From assembly GCF_018860625.1 (NCBI RefSeq), contig NZ_JAHKQB010000029.1, positions 324,073 to 388,072 on the forward strand: 64,000 nucleotides of DNA, written 5' to 3'. How positions within the stretch are numbered: the stretch's first letter is position 1; the number at the start of each line of letters is the position of its first letter. The DNA is from Paracoccus sp. C2R09 (GTDB taxonomy: Bacteria > Pseudomonadota > Alphaproteobacteria > Rhodobacterales > Rhodobacteraceae). The position numbers and the translations under genes are program-made. The notes beneath the pieces were generated by a model. The model made no database searches. It saw nothing but the letters and a program-made list of their open reading frames with translations, and was not told the origin of the DNA. Shown here piece after piece: positions 39,104 through 47,640 of this stretch.

Positions 39104-41023
39104 ATGCCCAATCTGCGCACCAAGGGGAAATCGTCCATCGTCTGGATCCTGATGGGTCTGATGGTGATGGGGCTGGGCGGCTTCGGCGTCACCAGCTTCT
39201 CGGGCGGGTCCAGCCGTCTGGGCAAGGTCGGCGATACCGACATCAGCGCCCAGGACTATGGCCGCGCGCTGCAGGCCCAGATCAACGCGATTTCCCAGCA
39301 GACCGGGCAGCGCATCACCATGGCGCAGGCGCGCGAGATGGGCGTGCCGCAATCGGTGATGCAGCAGCTCGTGTCCGCCGCCGCCCTGGCCGAGGAGGCC
39401 GACCGCATCGGCGTATCCGTCGGCGATCAGCAGGTTGCGCAGGCGATCCGCGAACTGGGTGCCTTCCAGGGCCCGAACGGCGATTTCGACCGGACGGCCT
39501 ATGGGCAGGTGCTGCAGCGCGAAGGTTATACCGAATCCACCTTCGAAGAGCAGATCCGCGAGGATGAAGCGCGCCTGATCCTGCAGCGCGCCGTCACCGG
39601 CGGCGTCGTGGCACCCGAAGCGATGGTCGATCAGACCGCGCGCTGGATCCTGCAGACGCGCGACCTGTCCTGGGTCGAGCTGTCCGAGGACGACCTGATC
39701 GAGGAGATCGCGACCCCGGACGAGGAGGCCCTTCGCGCATGGCACGAGGCCAATGCCGACCGCTTCACCGCCCCCGAGATCCGCAAGCTGACCTATGCCT
39801 GGGTCACGCCCGACCGGCTGGCCCCCGAGGTCGAGCTGGACGAGGCCGCCCTGCGCGAGACCTACGAGCAGCATATCGCGGAATACCAGCAGCCCGAGCG
39901 TCGCATCGTCAGCCGCCTCGTCTTCCCCTCGGTCGATGAGGCCGAGGCCGCGCAGGCGCAGATCGCCGCGGGCGAGGCCGATTTCGACAGCTTCGTGACC
40001 GCGCGCGGGCTGTCCGCCGAAGACGCCGAACTGGGCGAGGTGACCGAGGCCGATCTTGGTGCCAACGGCGCGGATGTCTTCGCGCTGGCCGATACCGGCG
40101 TCGTGGGCCCGCTGCAGACCGATCTGGGCCCGGCGCTGTTCCAGGTGAACGCGATCCTCGATCCGATCGACATCCCGTTCGAGGCGGCACAGGAAGACCT
40201 GCGCACCGAGGCCGCGATCGACCGTGCCGCACGTCAGATCGCCACCCGCAGCGCCGATTACGAGGATCTGCTGGCAGGTGGCGTCCCGCTGGAGGAGGTC
40301 GCCGAGGATACCGAGATGCAGCTGGGCCAGATCGACTGGAGCGCCGAGCTGCGCCCCGAGGGCGGCAGCATCGCGGGCTATGACGGTTTCCGAGAGATCG
40401 CGGCCGAGGTGTCGACCAGCGACTTCCCGGAACTGCACGAACTGGCCGATGGCGGCGTTTTCGCGCTGCGCCTCGATGAAATCGTGCAGCCGACGCTGAT
40501 CCCCTTCGACGAAGTCCGCGACGAGGTCGCCGCCGATTGGCGCAGGTCCGAACTGCACCGTCAGCTGCTGGCCCGCGCCGCCGACCTGCGCCTGCAGCAG
40601 ATGTCCGACGAAGTGCCCGTCGTGGACGATCAGCCCGCCAACGATCAGCCGGCAGACGAACAACCCGCCGATGAACAGACCGTGGCCAGCCTCGATTGGC
40701 AGAGCGAGACCGGATTGTCGCGCGACGCCTATATGGACGGGCTGCCGCCGCAGCTTCTGGCGCAGGCCTTCGATCTGGACGAGCCGGGCGAGACCGAGGT
40801 CGTCGATGCGGGCGATCGCGTCTTCCTCGTGCGGCTGGACCAGGTGACCGAGGCCGACCTGTCGGACGACAACGCCGCCGGTATTCGCGATGCGCTGAGC
40901 GCGCGGCTGAACCAGTCGCTGCAGGGCGACATCTTCGACTTCTATGCGCGCCATGTGCAGCGCAACCTGGATGTGACGGTGAACCAGCAGGCCGTCGAAT
41001 CCGTCAATTCCCAGGTGCAGTGA
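39104..41023 (+). CDS. PpiD-like periplasmic folding factor (SurA_N/parvulin type)
   Basis: A 639-residue inner-membrane-anchored periplasmic chaperone. Residues 10-32 form the anchor (SIVWILMGLMVMGLGGFGV), followed by a SurA-N-like helical region (residues about 35-200, with GRALQAQINAISQQTGQ and FDRTAYGQVLQREGYTESTFEEQIR). The parvulin region near 265-360 (RRIVSRLVFPSVDEAEAAQA onward) lacks the well-known active-site histidines of catalytic PPIases, so isomerase activity is doubtful. An acidic linker with DQPANDQPADEQPADEQ repeats precedes the C-terminal part. GAGGA lies ahead of the ATG. Its stop overlaps trpE by one base. Confidence 0.85.
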   Translation: MPNLRTKGKSSIVWILMGLMVMGLGGFGVTSFSGGSSRLGKVGDTDISAQDYGRALQAQINAISQQTGQRITMAQAREMGVPQSVMQQLVSAAALAEEADRIGVSVGDQQVAQAIRELGAFQGPNGDFDRTAYGQVLQREGYTESTFEEQIREDEARLILQRAVTGGVVAPEAMVDQTARWILQTRDLSWVELSEDDLIEEIATPDEEALRAWHEANADRFTAPEIRKLTYAWVTPDRLAPEVELDEAALRETYEQHIAEYQQPERRIVSRLVFPSVDEAEAAQAQIAAGEADFDSFVTARGLSAEDAELGEVTEADLGANGADVFALADTGVVGPLQTDLGPALFQVNAILDPIDIPFEAAQEDLRTEAAIDRAARQIATRSADYEDLLAGGVPLEEVAEDTEMQLGQIDWSAELRPEGGSIAGYDGFREIAAEVSTSDFPELHELADGGVFALRLDEIVQPTLIPFDEVRDEVAADWRRSELHRQLLARAADLRLQQMSDEVPVVDDQPANDQPADEQPADEQTVASLDWQSETGLSRDAYMDGLPPQLLAQAFDLDEPGETEVVDAGDRVFLVRLDQVTEADLSDDNAAGIRDALSARLNQSLQGDIFDFYARHVQRNLDVTVNQQAVESVNSQVQ

Positions 41024-42528
41024 TGCAGATCCAACCCGAGTTCGCGGCCTTCGAGGCCGAATGGAATGCCGGTCGCAATCAGCTGGTCACGATCAGCCTT
41101 GCCGCCGATCTGGACACACCCGTCAGCCTGATGCTGAAACTGGCCGAGGCCGGACCGCAGAGCTTCATGCTGGAATCCGTGACCGGAGGAGAGGTTCGCG
41201 GGCGCTATTCGATCGTGGGCATGAAGCCCGACCTGGTCTGGCAGTGCCGCGACGGCAAGGCGCGCATCAACCGGCAGGCGCGTTTCTCGGACAGCTTCGA
41301 GGATGACACGCGCCCCGCGCTGGACAGCCTGCGCGCCCTGATCGCCGAAAGCCGGATCGAGAACATGCCCGACGGTGTGCCGCCGGTCGCGGCGGGTCTG
41401 TTCGGGTATCTGGGCTATGACATGATCCGGCTGGTCGAGAACCTGCCCGCCGTGAACCCCGATCCGCTAGATCTGCCCGACGCGATCCTGATGCGCCCGT
41501 CCGTCGTGGCGGTGCTGGACGGGGTCAAGGGCGAGGTGACGCTGTGCGCGCCGGCATGGCATGACGGAAACGACAATGCCCGCGCTGCCTATGCCCGCGC
41601 CGCCGAACGCGTCATGGAGGCACTGCGGTCGCTGGACCGTCAGCCGTCGGAGCCGCGTGCCCTGGGCGAGGATCGCCAGATCGGCGAGCCGGTGTCGAAC
41701 TTCGCCAAGGCGGATTACCTGATCGCGGTCGAGAAGGCCAAGGACTATATCCGCGCGGGCGACATTTTCCAGGTCGTGCCCTCGCAGCGCTGGAAGATGG
41801 ACTTCCCGCTGCCGCCCTTCGCGCTCTATCGCAGCCTGCGGCGCACGAACCCTTCGCCTTTCATGTTCTATCTGAACATGGGCGGTTTCCACATCGTGGG
41901 TGCCAGCCCCGAGATCCTCGTGCGCCTGCGCGAGGGCAAGGTGACGATCCGTCCCATCGCCGGCACCCGTCCGCGCGGCGCCGACGAGGCCGCGGATCGC
42001 GCGCTGGAAGAGGATCTGCTGTCCGATCCCAAGGAACTGGCCGAGCATCTGATGCTGCTGGATCTGGGTCGCAACGATGTGGGTCGGGTCGCCCGTCCGG
42101 GCACCGTCCGCCCGACCGAGAAATTCGTGATCGAACGCTACAGCCACGTCATGCATATCGTCTCGAACGTGGTGGGCGAGCTGCGCGAGGGCGAGGATGC
42201 GTTGTCGGCGCTGCTGGCGGGTCTTCCTGCGGGGACTGTTTCCGGTGCGCCCAAGGTTCGCGCGATGGAGATCATCGACGAGCTGGAGCCGGAGAAGCGC
42301 GGCGTCTATGGCGGGGCGGTCGGCTATTTCGCCGCCAATGGCGAGATGGACATGTGCATCGCCCTGCGCACCGGCGTCATCAAGGACGAGAGCCTCTATA
42401 TCCAGGCCGGGGGCGGGGTCGTCTATGACAGCGACCCCGAGGCCGAGTTCCAGGAGACGGTGAACAAGAGCCGCGCCCTGCACCGTGCGGCCGAAGCTGC
42501 CGCGCGTTTCGTCCGCGGAAATGGCTGA
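41023..42528 (+). CDS. trpE: anthranilate synthase component I TrpE
   Basis: Converts chorismate and ammonia to anthranilate. The 501 residues have the tryptophan feedback motif LES in SFMLESVTGGEVRGRYSIVG, and catalytic blocks IRPIAGTRPRG, LLDLGRNDVGRVA, LPAGTVSGAPKVRAMEII and ALRTGVIKDESLYIQAGGGVV. It starts in TGATG with the ppiD stop. It stands apart from trpG-trpD-trpC, which run in the opposite direction. A strong intrinsic terminator follows seven bases after the stop. Confidence 0.97.
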   Translation: MQIQPEFAAFEAEWNAGRNQLVTISLAADLDTPVSLMLKLAEAGPQSFMLESVTGGEVRGRYSIVGMKPDLVWQCRDGKARINRQARFSDSFEDDTRPALDSLRALIAESRIENMPDGVPPVAAGLFGYLGYDMIRLVENLPAVNPDPLDLPDAILMRPSVVAVLDGVKGEVTLCAPAWHDGNDNARAAYARAAERVMEALRSLDRQPSEPRALGEDRQIGEPVSNFAKADYLIAVEKAKDYIRAGDIFQVVPSQRWKMDFPLPPFALYRSLRRTNPSPFMFYLNMGGFHIVGASPEILVRLREGKVTIRPIAGTRPRGADEAADRALEEDLLSDPKELAEHLMLLDLGRNDVGRVARPGTVRPTEKFVIERYSHVMHIVSNVVGELREGEDALSALLAGLPAGTVSGAPKVRAMEIIDELEPEKRGVYGGAVGYFAANGEMDMCIALRTGVIKDESLYIQAGGGVVYDSDPEAEFQETVNKSRALHRAAEAAARFVRGNG

Positions 42529-42534
42529 AATGAA

Positions 42535-42561
42535 AAAGGCGACCCCGAGGGGTCGCCTTTC
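42535..42561. terminator. intrinsic terminator after trpE
   Basis: Twelve perfect pairs (AAAGGCGACCCC / GGGGTCGCCTTT) with a two-base top, A-rich before and TTTC after. The convergent PRC-barrel gene ends 23 bases further, so the element probably serves both sides. Confidence 0.85.
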
Positions 42562-42583
42562 GTATCCGTGATCCGGTGATCTA

Positions 42584-43342
42584 TCAGTTCGCCGGGGTCG
42601 TGGTTTCCGGTGCGTTCGGGTCGTTGCCGGTCATGTCGCTCTCGGCTTCTTCCATGTTCGCTTCGGTATCCATCTCGGGCTCCATGTCGGCACCCTCCAT
42701 GGGTGCGGCACCCGGATCTTCCATGGCTTCGGTCTCGCCTTCCATCGGCTGAGCGGCCATCGGATCGGCGGCGTCGCCACCGCTCATGGCATCGGTCGTT
42801 TCAGCTTCGGTCGCGGCCTGATCGCGGAAGACGTATTCCGGTGCGGCATCGGCCTGTTCCTGCGTCAGCGTGGCAGTGATTTCCTGCGCATCGGAATTCA
42901 CCGTCAGGTCGGTCCAGGGCAGGGCGATCTGCTTTTCGCCGATACCGAGGAAGCCGCCGACGCCGATGACCGCCGCCTTCATCTCGCCGGTGTCGCCGTC
43001 GATGATCAGGTCGTTGATATCGCCGATGTCATCGCCTTCGGGCGAGGTGACGGTCGTGCCGGTGATCCAGTCGACGCGCAGCTCGTTCATCGCCTGCTCG
43101 ACCTCGACCATGTTCGCGGCTTCGGCGGCAGCTGCCTGCTCCTCGGCCTCGGATGCATCGACTTCGGCATCGGCTGCCATGGCGTCTTCGCCTGCCGGGT
43201 CGTTCGACGGATCCGTGGCCATCGGCTCGGTCTGGGTCATCGCGTCGTCGTTCATGGGTTCGGTGGCCGTGCTGTCCTGTGCATAAGCGGCACCGAAGCC
43301 GAGCGGCAGAACCAGGGCGGTTGTCATCAGAATGTTGCGCAT
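42584..43342 (-). CDS. exported PRC-barrel domain protein, acidic
   Basis: A 252-residue secreted protein. The signal peptide MRNILMTTALVLPLGFGAAYA is followed by an Asp/Glu/Ala/Met-rich stretch (about 22-80), a PRC-barrel domain (about 85-150: LRVDWITGTTVTSPEGDDIGDINDLIIDGDTGEMKAAVIGVGGFL in consecutive strands) and another long acidic, Met/Glu-rich tail. PRC-barrels act as adaptor modules, for example in photosynthetic reaction centres and RimM; the role of exported versions is unknown. AAAGAGGAG precedes the start. The strongly acidic, low-complexity flanks might bind cations or resist osmotic stress, which is speculation. Confidence 0.8.
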   Translation of the reverse strand: MRNILMTTALVLPLGFGAAYAQDSTATEPMNDDAMTQTEPMATDPSNDPAGEDAMAADAEVDASEAEEQAAAAEAANMVEVEQAMNELRVDWITGTTVTSPEGDDIGDINDLIIDGDTGEMKAAVIGVGGFLGIGEKQIALPWTDLTVNSDAQEITATLTQEQADAAPEYVFRDQAATEAETTDAMSGGDAADPMAAQPMEGETEAMEDPGAAPMEGADMEPEMDTEANMEEAESDMTGNDPNAPETTTPAN

Positions 43343-43419
43343 GTCAATCTCCTCTTTGACTGCGTGGCGCGTCGCCACGTTGGATGTCTGACCAATGCGC
43401 AATCTGAAAGCACGGTTCC

Positions 43420-43456
43420 CAAGAGAAAGGGCACCGGACGAAAATCGCCGGTGCCC
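43420..43456 (-). terminator. intrinsic terminator after gpt
   Basis: On the minus strand GGGCACCGG and CCGGTGCCC form nine perfect pairs around a ten-base loop, followed by TTTCTCTT. It lies 28 bases after the gpt stop, ahead of the PRC-barrel gene's promoter region. Confidence 0.75.
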
Positions 43457-43483
43457 CAGATGCCGCCCGAAGGGGGTGATTCG

Positions 43484-43981
43484 TCAGTCCTCGCCCCTAA
43501 AAGGCTGGACATATTGCAGGGCCATGTCCCACGGGAAGAAGATCCAGGTGTCTTGGCTGACTTCGGTCACATAAGTGTGAACCTGCGGTTTGCCCTTGGG
43601 CTTGGCATAGACGGTGCCCAGATGCGCCTTGGGATACATCTGGCGGACCAGTTCCAGCGTGCGTCCGGAATCGACCAGATCGTCGATGACCAGGATGTCC
43701 TCGCCGTCGCCCATCAGTTCGGCATCGGGGGATTTCAGGACCTTCAGCCCGCCCTGTTCCTGCTTGTGATAGGATTTCACGCTGATCGTGTCGATCGTGC
43801 GGATGTCCAGTTCGCGCGCGACGATCATCGCGGGCACAAGGCCGCCGCGGGTGATCGCGACGACGGCGCGCCAGTCCCTGCCGTCCAGCCGCCACGCAAG
43901 TGCGCGCGCATCGCGGTGCAGCTGATCCCAGCTGACATGAAAGCCTTTTTCGTGGGGCAGGCGATCGTTCATCTTTCCCAT
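43484..43981 (-). CDS. gpt: xanthine phosphoribosyltransferase Gpt
   Basis: Salvages xanthine and guanine with PRPP to XMP and GMP. The 165 residues match XGPRT size and pattern: [38 protein letters not shown], the PRPP loop [27 protein letters not shown] and the closing [10 protein letters not shown] short extension (MGKMN) leaves a choice between two ATGs. The LysE-family gene lies 24 bases upstream on the same strand and a terminator follows. Confidence 0.93.
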   Translation of the reverse strand: MGKMNDRLPHEKGFHVSWDQLHRDARALAWRLDGRDWRAVVAITRGGLVPAMIVARELDIRTIDTISVKSYHKQEQGGLKVLKSPDAELMGDGEDILVIDDLVDSGRTLELVRQMYPKAHLGTVYAKPKGKPQVHTYVTEVSQDTWIFFPWDMALQYVQPFRGED

Positions 43982-44005
43982 CCTTCTGTTCGGGCCTGGT
44001 GGCCC

Positions 44006-44614
44006 CTAGTGACGCAGGATCAGCGAAAGGCCCAGGGCGGCGATGGCCAGCCCCGCGCCGCGGTCGATCCAGAACTTGGCAGCGTGATAGCGCCGCCGGA
44101 GAACCGGCAACGCCATGAGCAATGCAAGCGCGGTATAGAAGAAAAGCTCGACCGACAAGGCTGTCAGATAGATTGCGCCCTTGTCCATCGGGGCAAGCAT
44201 GGCCGGAAAGATCGACAACAGCACGGCGGAATAGAAAAGCGCGGGTTTCGGGTTGGACATGTTCAATGCGACGCCGCCTGCAAAGCCCATCGCGGCACTT
44301 GCGGCGTCGGGCAGCGGATCGGCCGCATGGCGCCACATCTTCACGCCGATATGGATCAGATAGGCGCCGCCCATGATCTTCATCGCGACCAGGGTCCAGG
44401 GCGCGATGCGGAACAGCGCGGTCAGCCCCAGCAGCGCGAACAGGCACCAGAAGGACGCGCCGACCGCCAGCCCCCAGCCATAGGACAGCGCGGCGCGGCG
44501 ACCCAGGGCGAAGGCGCCCTGGCTGACGGCGATCACGCCCGGTCCGGGCGACAGGATGGCGGCGGCCAATGTGGCCACGAACAGGGCCAGCTGATCGGGC
44601 GTGATGTTCAGCAT
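44006..44614 (-). CDS. LysE/RhtB-family amino acid exporter
   Basis: A 202-residue inner-membrane protein with about six hydrophobic segments. It begins LALFVATLAAAILSPGPGVIAVSQGAFALGRRAAL in the order usual for LysE/RhtB carriers, with the SPGPG motif and the later NPKPALFYSAVLL motif. Members export amino acids such as lysine, threonine or homoserine lactone; substrate is unknown here. It lies 13 bases after fabI and 24 bases before gpt on the same strand, so fabI-lysE-gpt is probably one transcript without an obvious functional theme. Confidence 0.88.
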   Translation of the reverse strand: MLNITPDQLALFVATLAAAILSPGPGVIAVSQGAFALGRRAALSYGWGLAVGASFWCLFALLGLTALFRIAPWTLVAMKIMGGAYLIHIGVKMWRHAADPLPDAASAAMGFAGGVALNMSNPKPALFYSAVLLSIFPAMLAPMDKGAIYLTALSVELFFYTALALLMALPVLRRRYHAAKFWIDRGAGLAIAALGLSLILRH

Positions 44615-44627
44615 GGCCCCGCGCCCG

Positions 44628-45455
44628 TCAGTCCTTCTTGGTCGTGGCGATATCGGGTGCGTCGACGGCCTTCATGCCCACCACGTGATAACCCGCATCG
44701 ACGTGATGCGTCTCGCCGGTGACGCCGGCACCCAGACGCGACAGCAGATACAGCGCCGAATTCCCGACATCTTCCTGCGTGACATTGCGACGCAGGGGGG
44801 CGTTCAGCTCGTTCCACTTCATGATGTAGCGGAAATCGCCGATGCCGCTGGCGGCCAGCGTCTTGATCGGGCCGGCGCTGATGGCGTTGACGCGGATGTT
44901 GTTCTTGCCGAAATCCTCGGCCAGATAACGCACGCTCGCCTCGAGCGCGGCCTTGGCGACGCCCATGACGTTGTAATGCGGCATCACGCGTTCGGCGCCG
45001 TAATAGGTCAGCGTCAGCATCGACCCGCCATCCGTCATCATCGCGGCGGCGCGGCGTGCCACGGCGGTGAAGCTGTAGACCGAAATATCCATGGTCATCA
45101 GGAAGTTCTCGCGCGTGGTCTCGGCATAGCGGCCGCGCAGCTGTTCCTTGTCCGAGAAGCCGATGGCATGGACGATGAAGTCCAGCTTGCCCCATTTCTG
45201 CGACAATGCGCCGAACAGTTGGTCGATCGAGCCCTCGTCCGAGACGTCGCAGGGCAGCACGGTATCCGAGCCCAGCTGGGCCGCAAGCGGGTCGACGCGC
45301 TTCTTCAGGGACTCGCCCTGGTAGCTGAAGGCAAGCTCGGCGCCCTCGGATGCAAGCGCCTTGGCGATGCCCCATGCAATGGACTTGTCATTGGCCAGCC
45401 CCATGATGAGGCCGCGCTTGCCGGCCATCAGGCCGCCCGTGTGATCGCTTGACAT
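44628..45455 (-). CDS. fabI: enoyl-[acyl-carrier-protein] reductase FabI
   Basis: Performs the last reduction of each fatty acid elongation cycle with NADH or NADPH. The 275 residues show the divergent SDR start GLIMGLANDKSIAWGIAKAL, the CDVSDE and HAIGFSDKEQL segments, and the active-site Tyr-x6-Lys in HYNVMGVAKAALE, then NAISAGPIKTLAASGI. This atypical SDR pattern is specific for FabI, the triclosan target. A second ATG nine codons in (MAGKRGL) is a possible start. Divergent from pdxH with 82 bases between. Confidence 0.95.
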   Translation of the reverse strand: MSSDHTGGLMAGKRGLIMGLANDKSIAWGIAKALASEGAELAFSYQGESLKKRVDPLAAQLGSDTVLPCDVSDEGSIDQLFGALSQKWGKLDFIVHAIGFSDKEQLRGRYAETTRENFLMTMDISVYSFTAVARRAAAMMTDGGSMLTLTYYGAERVMPHYNVMGVAKAALEASVRYLAEDFGKNNIRVNAISAGPIKTLAASGIGDFRYIMKWNELNAPLRRNVTQEDVGNSALYLLSRLGAGVTGETHHVDAGYHVVGMKAVDAPDIATTKKD

Positions 45456-45537
45456 GTAATGTCCCCCGCGCTTTCAACCCATTATCAGCGGTGATTAGGC
45501 CAAGTGCCGTGCCGCATCAAGCACAAGGACCGTTCTG

Positions 45538-46152
45538 ATGACCGACCGTGGCGGAATATTCGCAGGCGACGACCCGTTCGAGATCGTCCGATCCTGGATG
45601 AAGGAGGCCGAGGCGAGCGAGCCGAACGACCCCAACGCCATCGCGCTTGCCACCGCGGACGCTTCGGGGATGCCCGACGTGCGGATGGTGCTGCTGAAGG
45701 ACGTGGACGGGCAGGGTGAGGATGGCAGCTTCGTCTTCTACACGAATTACGACAGCGCCAAGGGGCAGCAGCTTGCCCAGAACGCCCAGGCGGCCTTCGT
45801 GATGCACTGGAAATCCCTGCGCCGCCAGATACGGGTCCGCGGAGAGGTCGTGCGCGAGGATGGACCCCAGGCCGATGCCTATTACGACAGTCGGGCACTG
45901 CAGAGCAGGCTGGGCGCCTGGGCCTCTGCGCAGTCGCGCCCGCTGGACAGCCGGACCTCGCTCATGACCGAGGTCGCGAAGGTCGGGCTGCGGCACGGGA
46001 CCGCGCCCTCTCGGCCGCCGTTCTGGGGCGGTTTCCGGATACGACCGACCCAGATCGAGTTTTGGGCCGACGGCGCATTCCGTTTGCACGACAGATTTGT
46101 ATGGACAAGAAACACGCAATCAAAGTGGGCAATCCAGCGGCTTTGCCCCTGA
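45538..46152 (+). CDS. pdxH: pyridoxamine 5'-phosphate oxidase PdxH
   Basis: An FMN enzyme that oxidises pyridoxine or pyridoxamine phosphate to pyridoxal phosphate. The 204 residues carry the N-terminal [40 protein letters not shown], the FMN-binding [29 protein letters not shown] and the C-terminal [16 protein letters not shown] followed by HDRF; the end is RLCP, typical of the family. AAGGAC precedes the ATG. No terminator is clear downstream; an AT-rich stretch leads to the cold-shock gene. Confidence 0.95.
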   Translation: MTDRGGIFAGDDPFEIVRSWMKEAEASEPNDPNAIALATADASGMPDVRMVLLKDVDGQGEDGSFVFYTNYDSAKGQQLAQNAQAAFVMHWKSLRRQIRVRGEVVREDGPQADAYYDSRALQSRLGAWASAQSRPLDSRTSLMTEVAKVGLRHGTAPSRPPFWGGFRIRPTQIEFWADGAFRLHDRFVWTRNTQSKWAIQRLCP

Positions 46153-46219
46153 ACATCGGCAGTTCTGCGCCGCCGTGGTAAATAAATAGCGACAAGTCCC
46201 TCATATGAAAGCTATACAG

Positions 46220-46248
46220 TTGTGAAGGGTTCGGTCGGGTAATATCTA
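46220..46248 (+). promoter_or_regulatory. candidate sigma-70 promoter of the cold-shock gene
   Basis: TTGTGA (46220-46225) and TATCTA (46243-46248) are 17 bases apart in an AT-rich stretch (46170-46275) that stands out from its surroundings. This would give a leader of about 35 bases with GGGA ahead of the ATG. No long cold-shock leader is evident. Confidence 0.4.
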
Positions 46249-46288
46249 AAGGTAACTTGACTTATTAATTCGTGACAGTGGGATCGAG

Positions 46289-46882
46289 ATGACTGACGAC
46301 AGCGGCATGAAGCTGGTATCCGGATTGGTGAAGTGGTTCGACCCCGCCAAAGGTTACGGCTTCATTCTTAACAGCGAAGGCGGGGCGGACATTCTGTTGC
46401 ACGCGAATGTCCTGCGCAACTTCGGCCGCAGTTCGGTCGCGGATCAGTCACGGGTGACCGTCAAGGTTCAGGATACCCAACGCGGCGTTCAGGCGGCCGA
46501 GGTCATGTCGATCGAGCCGCCCGAAACCGACGGCCAGCCGCCCATCGCCGATCTGGACGCCGAGGTTATCGAGCATCTGGATTCGTTGCCGCTGCGTCCC
46601 GCGCGCGTCAAATGGTTCGACAAGGCCAAGGGCTTCGGTTTCGCCAACATCTTCGGGCATCCCGAAGACGTCTTCATCCATATCGAGGTGCTGCGCCATT
46701 CCGGGTTCTCGGACCTCGTCATAGGCGAGGCGATCTGCGTCCGCGTCGTCGAGGGTCCGCGCGGCCTGATGGCCGCTCAGATCACCGCCTGGGACCTGGC
46801 CCTGCACGACCGGACGGATGAGGCCGGCGACAAGCCCGATGCCACAGATGACGGGTCGTTCCTCGCTCATGTGGCCGAATAG
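46289..46882 (+). CDS. double cold-shock-domain protein
   Basis: A 197-residue protein with two OB-fold cold-shock domains. The first (about 10-75) has GLVKWFDPAKGYGFIL, an intact RNP1, but a degenerate RNP2 (DILLHA). The second (about 103-168) has ARVKWFDKAKGFGFAN and DVFIHI, both intact. Single-stranded RNA or DNA binding is expected, in the cytoplasm. Double-CSD proteins are common in Alphaproteobacteria; in Caulobacter the corresponding proteins respond to stationary phase, as I recall. Its 3' end overlaps the DUF192 gene by 14 bases. Confidence 0.9.
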   Translation: MTDDSGMKLVSGLVKWFDPAKGYGFILNSEGGADILLHANVLRNFGRSSVADQSRVTVKVQDTQRGVQAAEVMSIEPPETDGQPPIADLDAEVIEHLDSLPLRPARVKWFDKAKGFGFANIFGHPEDVFIHIEVLRHSGFSDLVIGEAICVRVVEGPRGLMAAQITAWDLALHDRTDEAGDKPDATDDGSFLAHVAE

Positions 46883-47354
46883 GGCCGCCCTGCTGTTGGC
46901 GATGGCCCTGCCGGGAATGGCAGGGGCCGTGGAATGCACCGCCGACAGCGTCGTGATCGGAACGGCAAGCGCGGATGTCCGCATCTCGGTCGAAATCGCC
47001 GACGATGCGGCCGAACGCGCCCGGGGGCTGATGTTCCGCAGGCAGCTGGACCCGGATGCCGGGATGCTGTTCATCTACGAATCGCCTCAGCCGGTATCCT
47101 TCTGGATGCGGAACACGTTGATCCCGCTGGACCTGATCTTCATCGACATGCAGGGCGTGATCCGGCACATTCATCGCAATGCTCGCCCGCTGGACGAAAC
47201 GCCGATCCCCGGTGCCGCCGTGGGCGATCCGTCGCCCGATCGCCTGATGGTGCTGGAAATCGGCGGGGGCGAGGCGGATCGCCACGGGCTGGCTGTCGGT
47301 CAGGCCCTGGCGCATCCGGCGCTTGGCGGCGATGCGACCTTCGCGTGCGACTAG
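46869..47354 (+). CDS. DUF192 family exported protein
   Basis: A 161-residue protein with signal peptide (MWPNRAALLLAMALPGMAGA) and a DUF192 domain: IADDAAERARGLMFRRQLDPDAGMLFIYESPQPVSFWMRNTLIPLDLIFID in consecutive blocks, with the conserved MFR and FWMRNT elements. The family is small and of unknown function. It starts inside the cold-shock gene (14-base overlap in a different frame), an arrangement that, as I recall, recurs in related genomes. A weak hairpin with TTTT follows before tRNA-Pro. Confidence 0.85.
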   Translation: MWPNRAALLLAMALPGMAGAVECTADSVVIGTASADVRISVEIADDAAERARGLMFRRQLDPDAGMLFIYESPQPVSFWMRNTLIPLDLIFIDMQGVIRHIHRNARPLDETPIPGAAVGDPSPDRLMVLEIGGGEADRHGLAVGQALAHPALGGDATFACD

Positions 47355-47376
47355 GTCTTTCCCTTGTCAGGACAAT

Positions 47377-47392
47377 CGGCTAAAGCCGTTTT
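47377..47392 (+). terminator. short hairpin with T-run after DUF192 gene
   Basis: CGGC-TAAA-GCCG followed by TTTT, 22 bases after the stop and four bases before the tRNA-Pro gene. The stem is only four pairs, so efficiency is doubtful. Confidence 0.3.
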
Positions 47393-47395
47393 CGT

Positions 47396-47473
<78 letters not shown>

Positions 47474-47498
47474 TTCCACGAATATCGGACACCGAAAA

Positions 47499-47512
47499 GA
47501 CCCTTGCGGGTC
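47499..47512 (+). terminator. small hairpin after tRNA-Pro
   Basis: GACCC-TTGC-GGGTC begins 26 bases after the tRNA end. There is no T-run. The 168 bases between the tRNA and idi hold no gene I can support and should contain the idi promoter. Confidence 0.25.
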
Positions 47513-47640
47513 GATGTGGTCGTGGGAAAACGCGCCCGGACTGTTGCCAATCCGCCCCCCGTCGTGAAACCCTTTGGGTCGATGGGAACGGATGGCGCGC
47601 GGCCATGTTGTTCCGTGGCTTTACAGGATTTCCCGACCGC

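Noticed and set aside
40612..40690. Nucleotide repeat array (GAT/CAG/CCC-type) in ppiD
   Set aside because: It is a short in-frame amino acid repeat (DQPA/DEQPA) inside a coding region, not an independent repeat element or CRISPR.
43364..44722. A 452-codon plus-strand frame opposite gpt and the LysE-family gene
   Set aside because: It is antisense to two well-supported genes, has no ribosome site or domain features.
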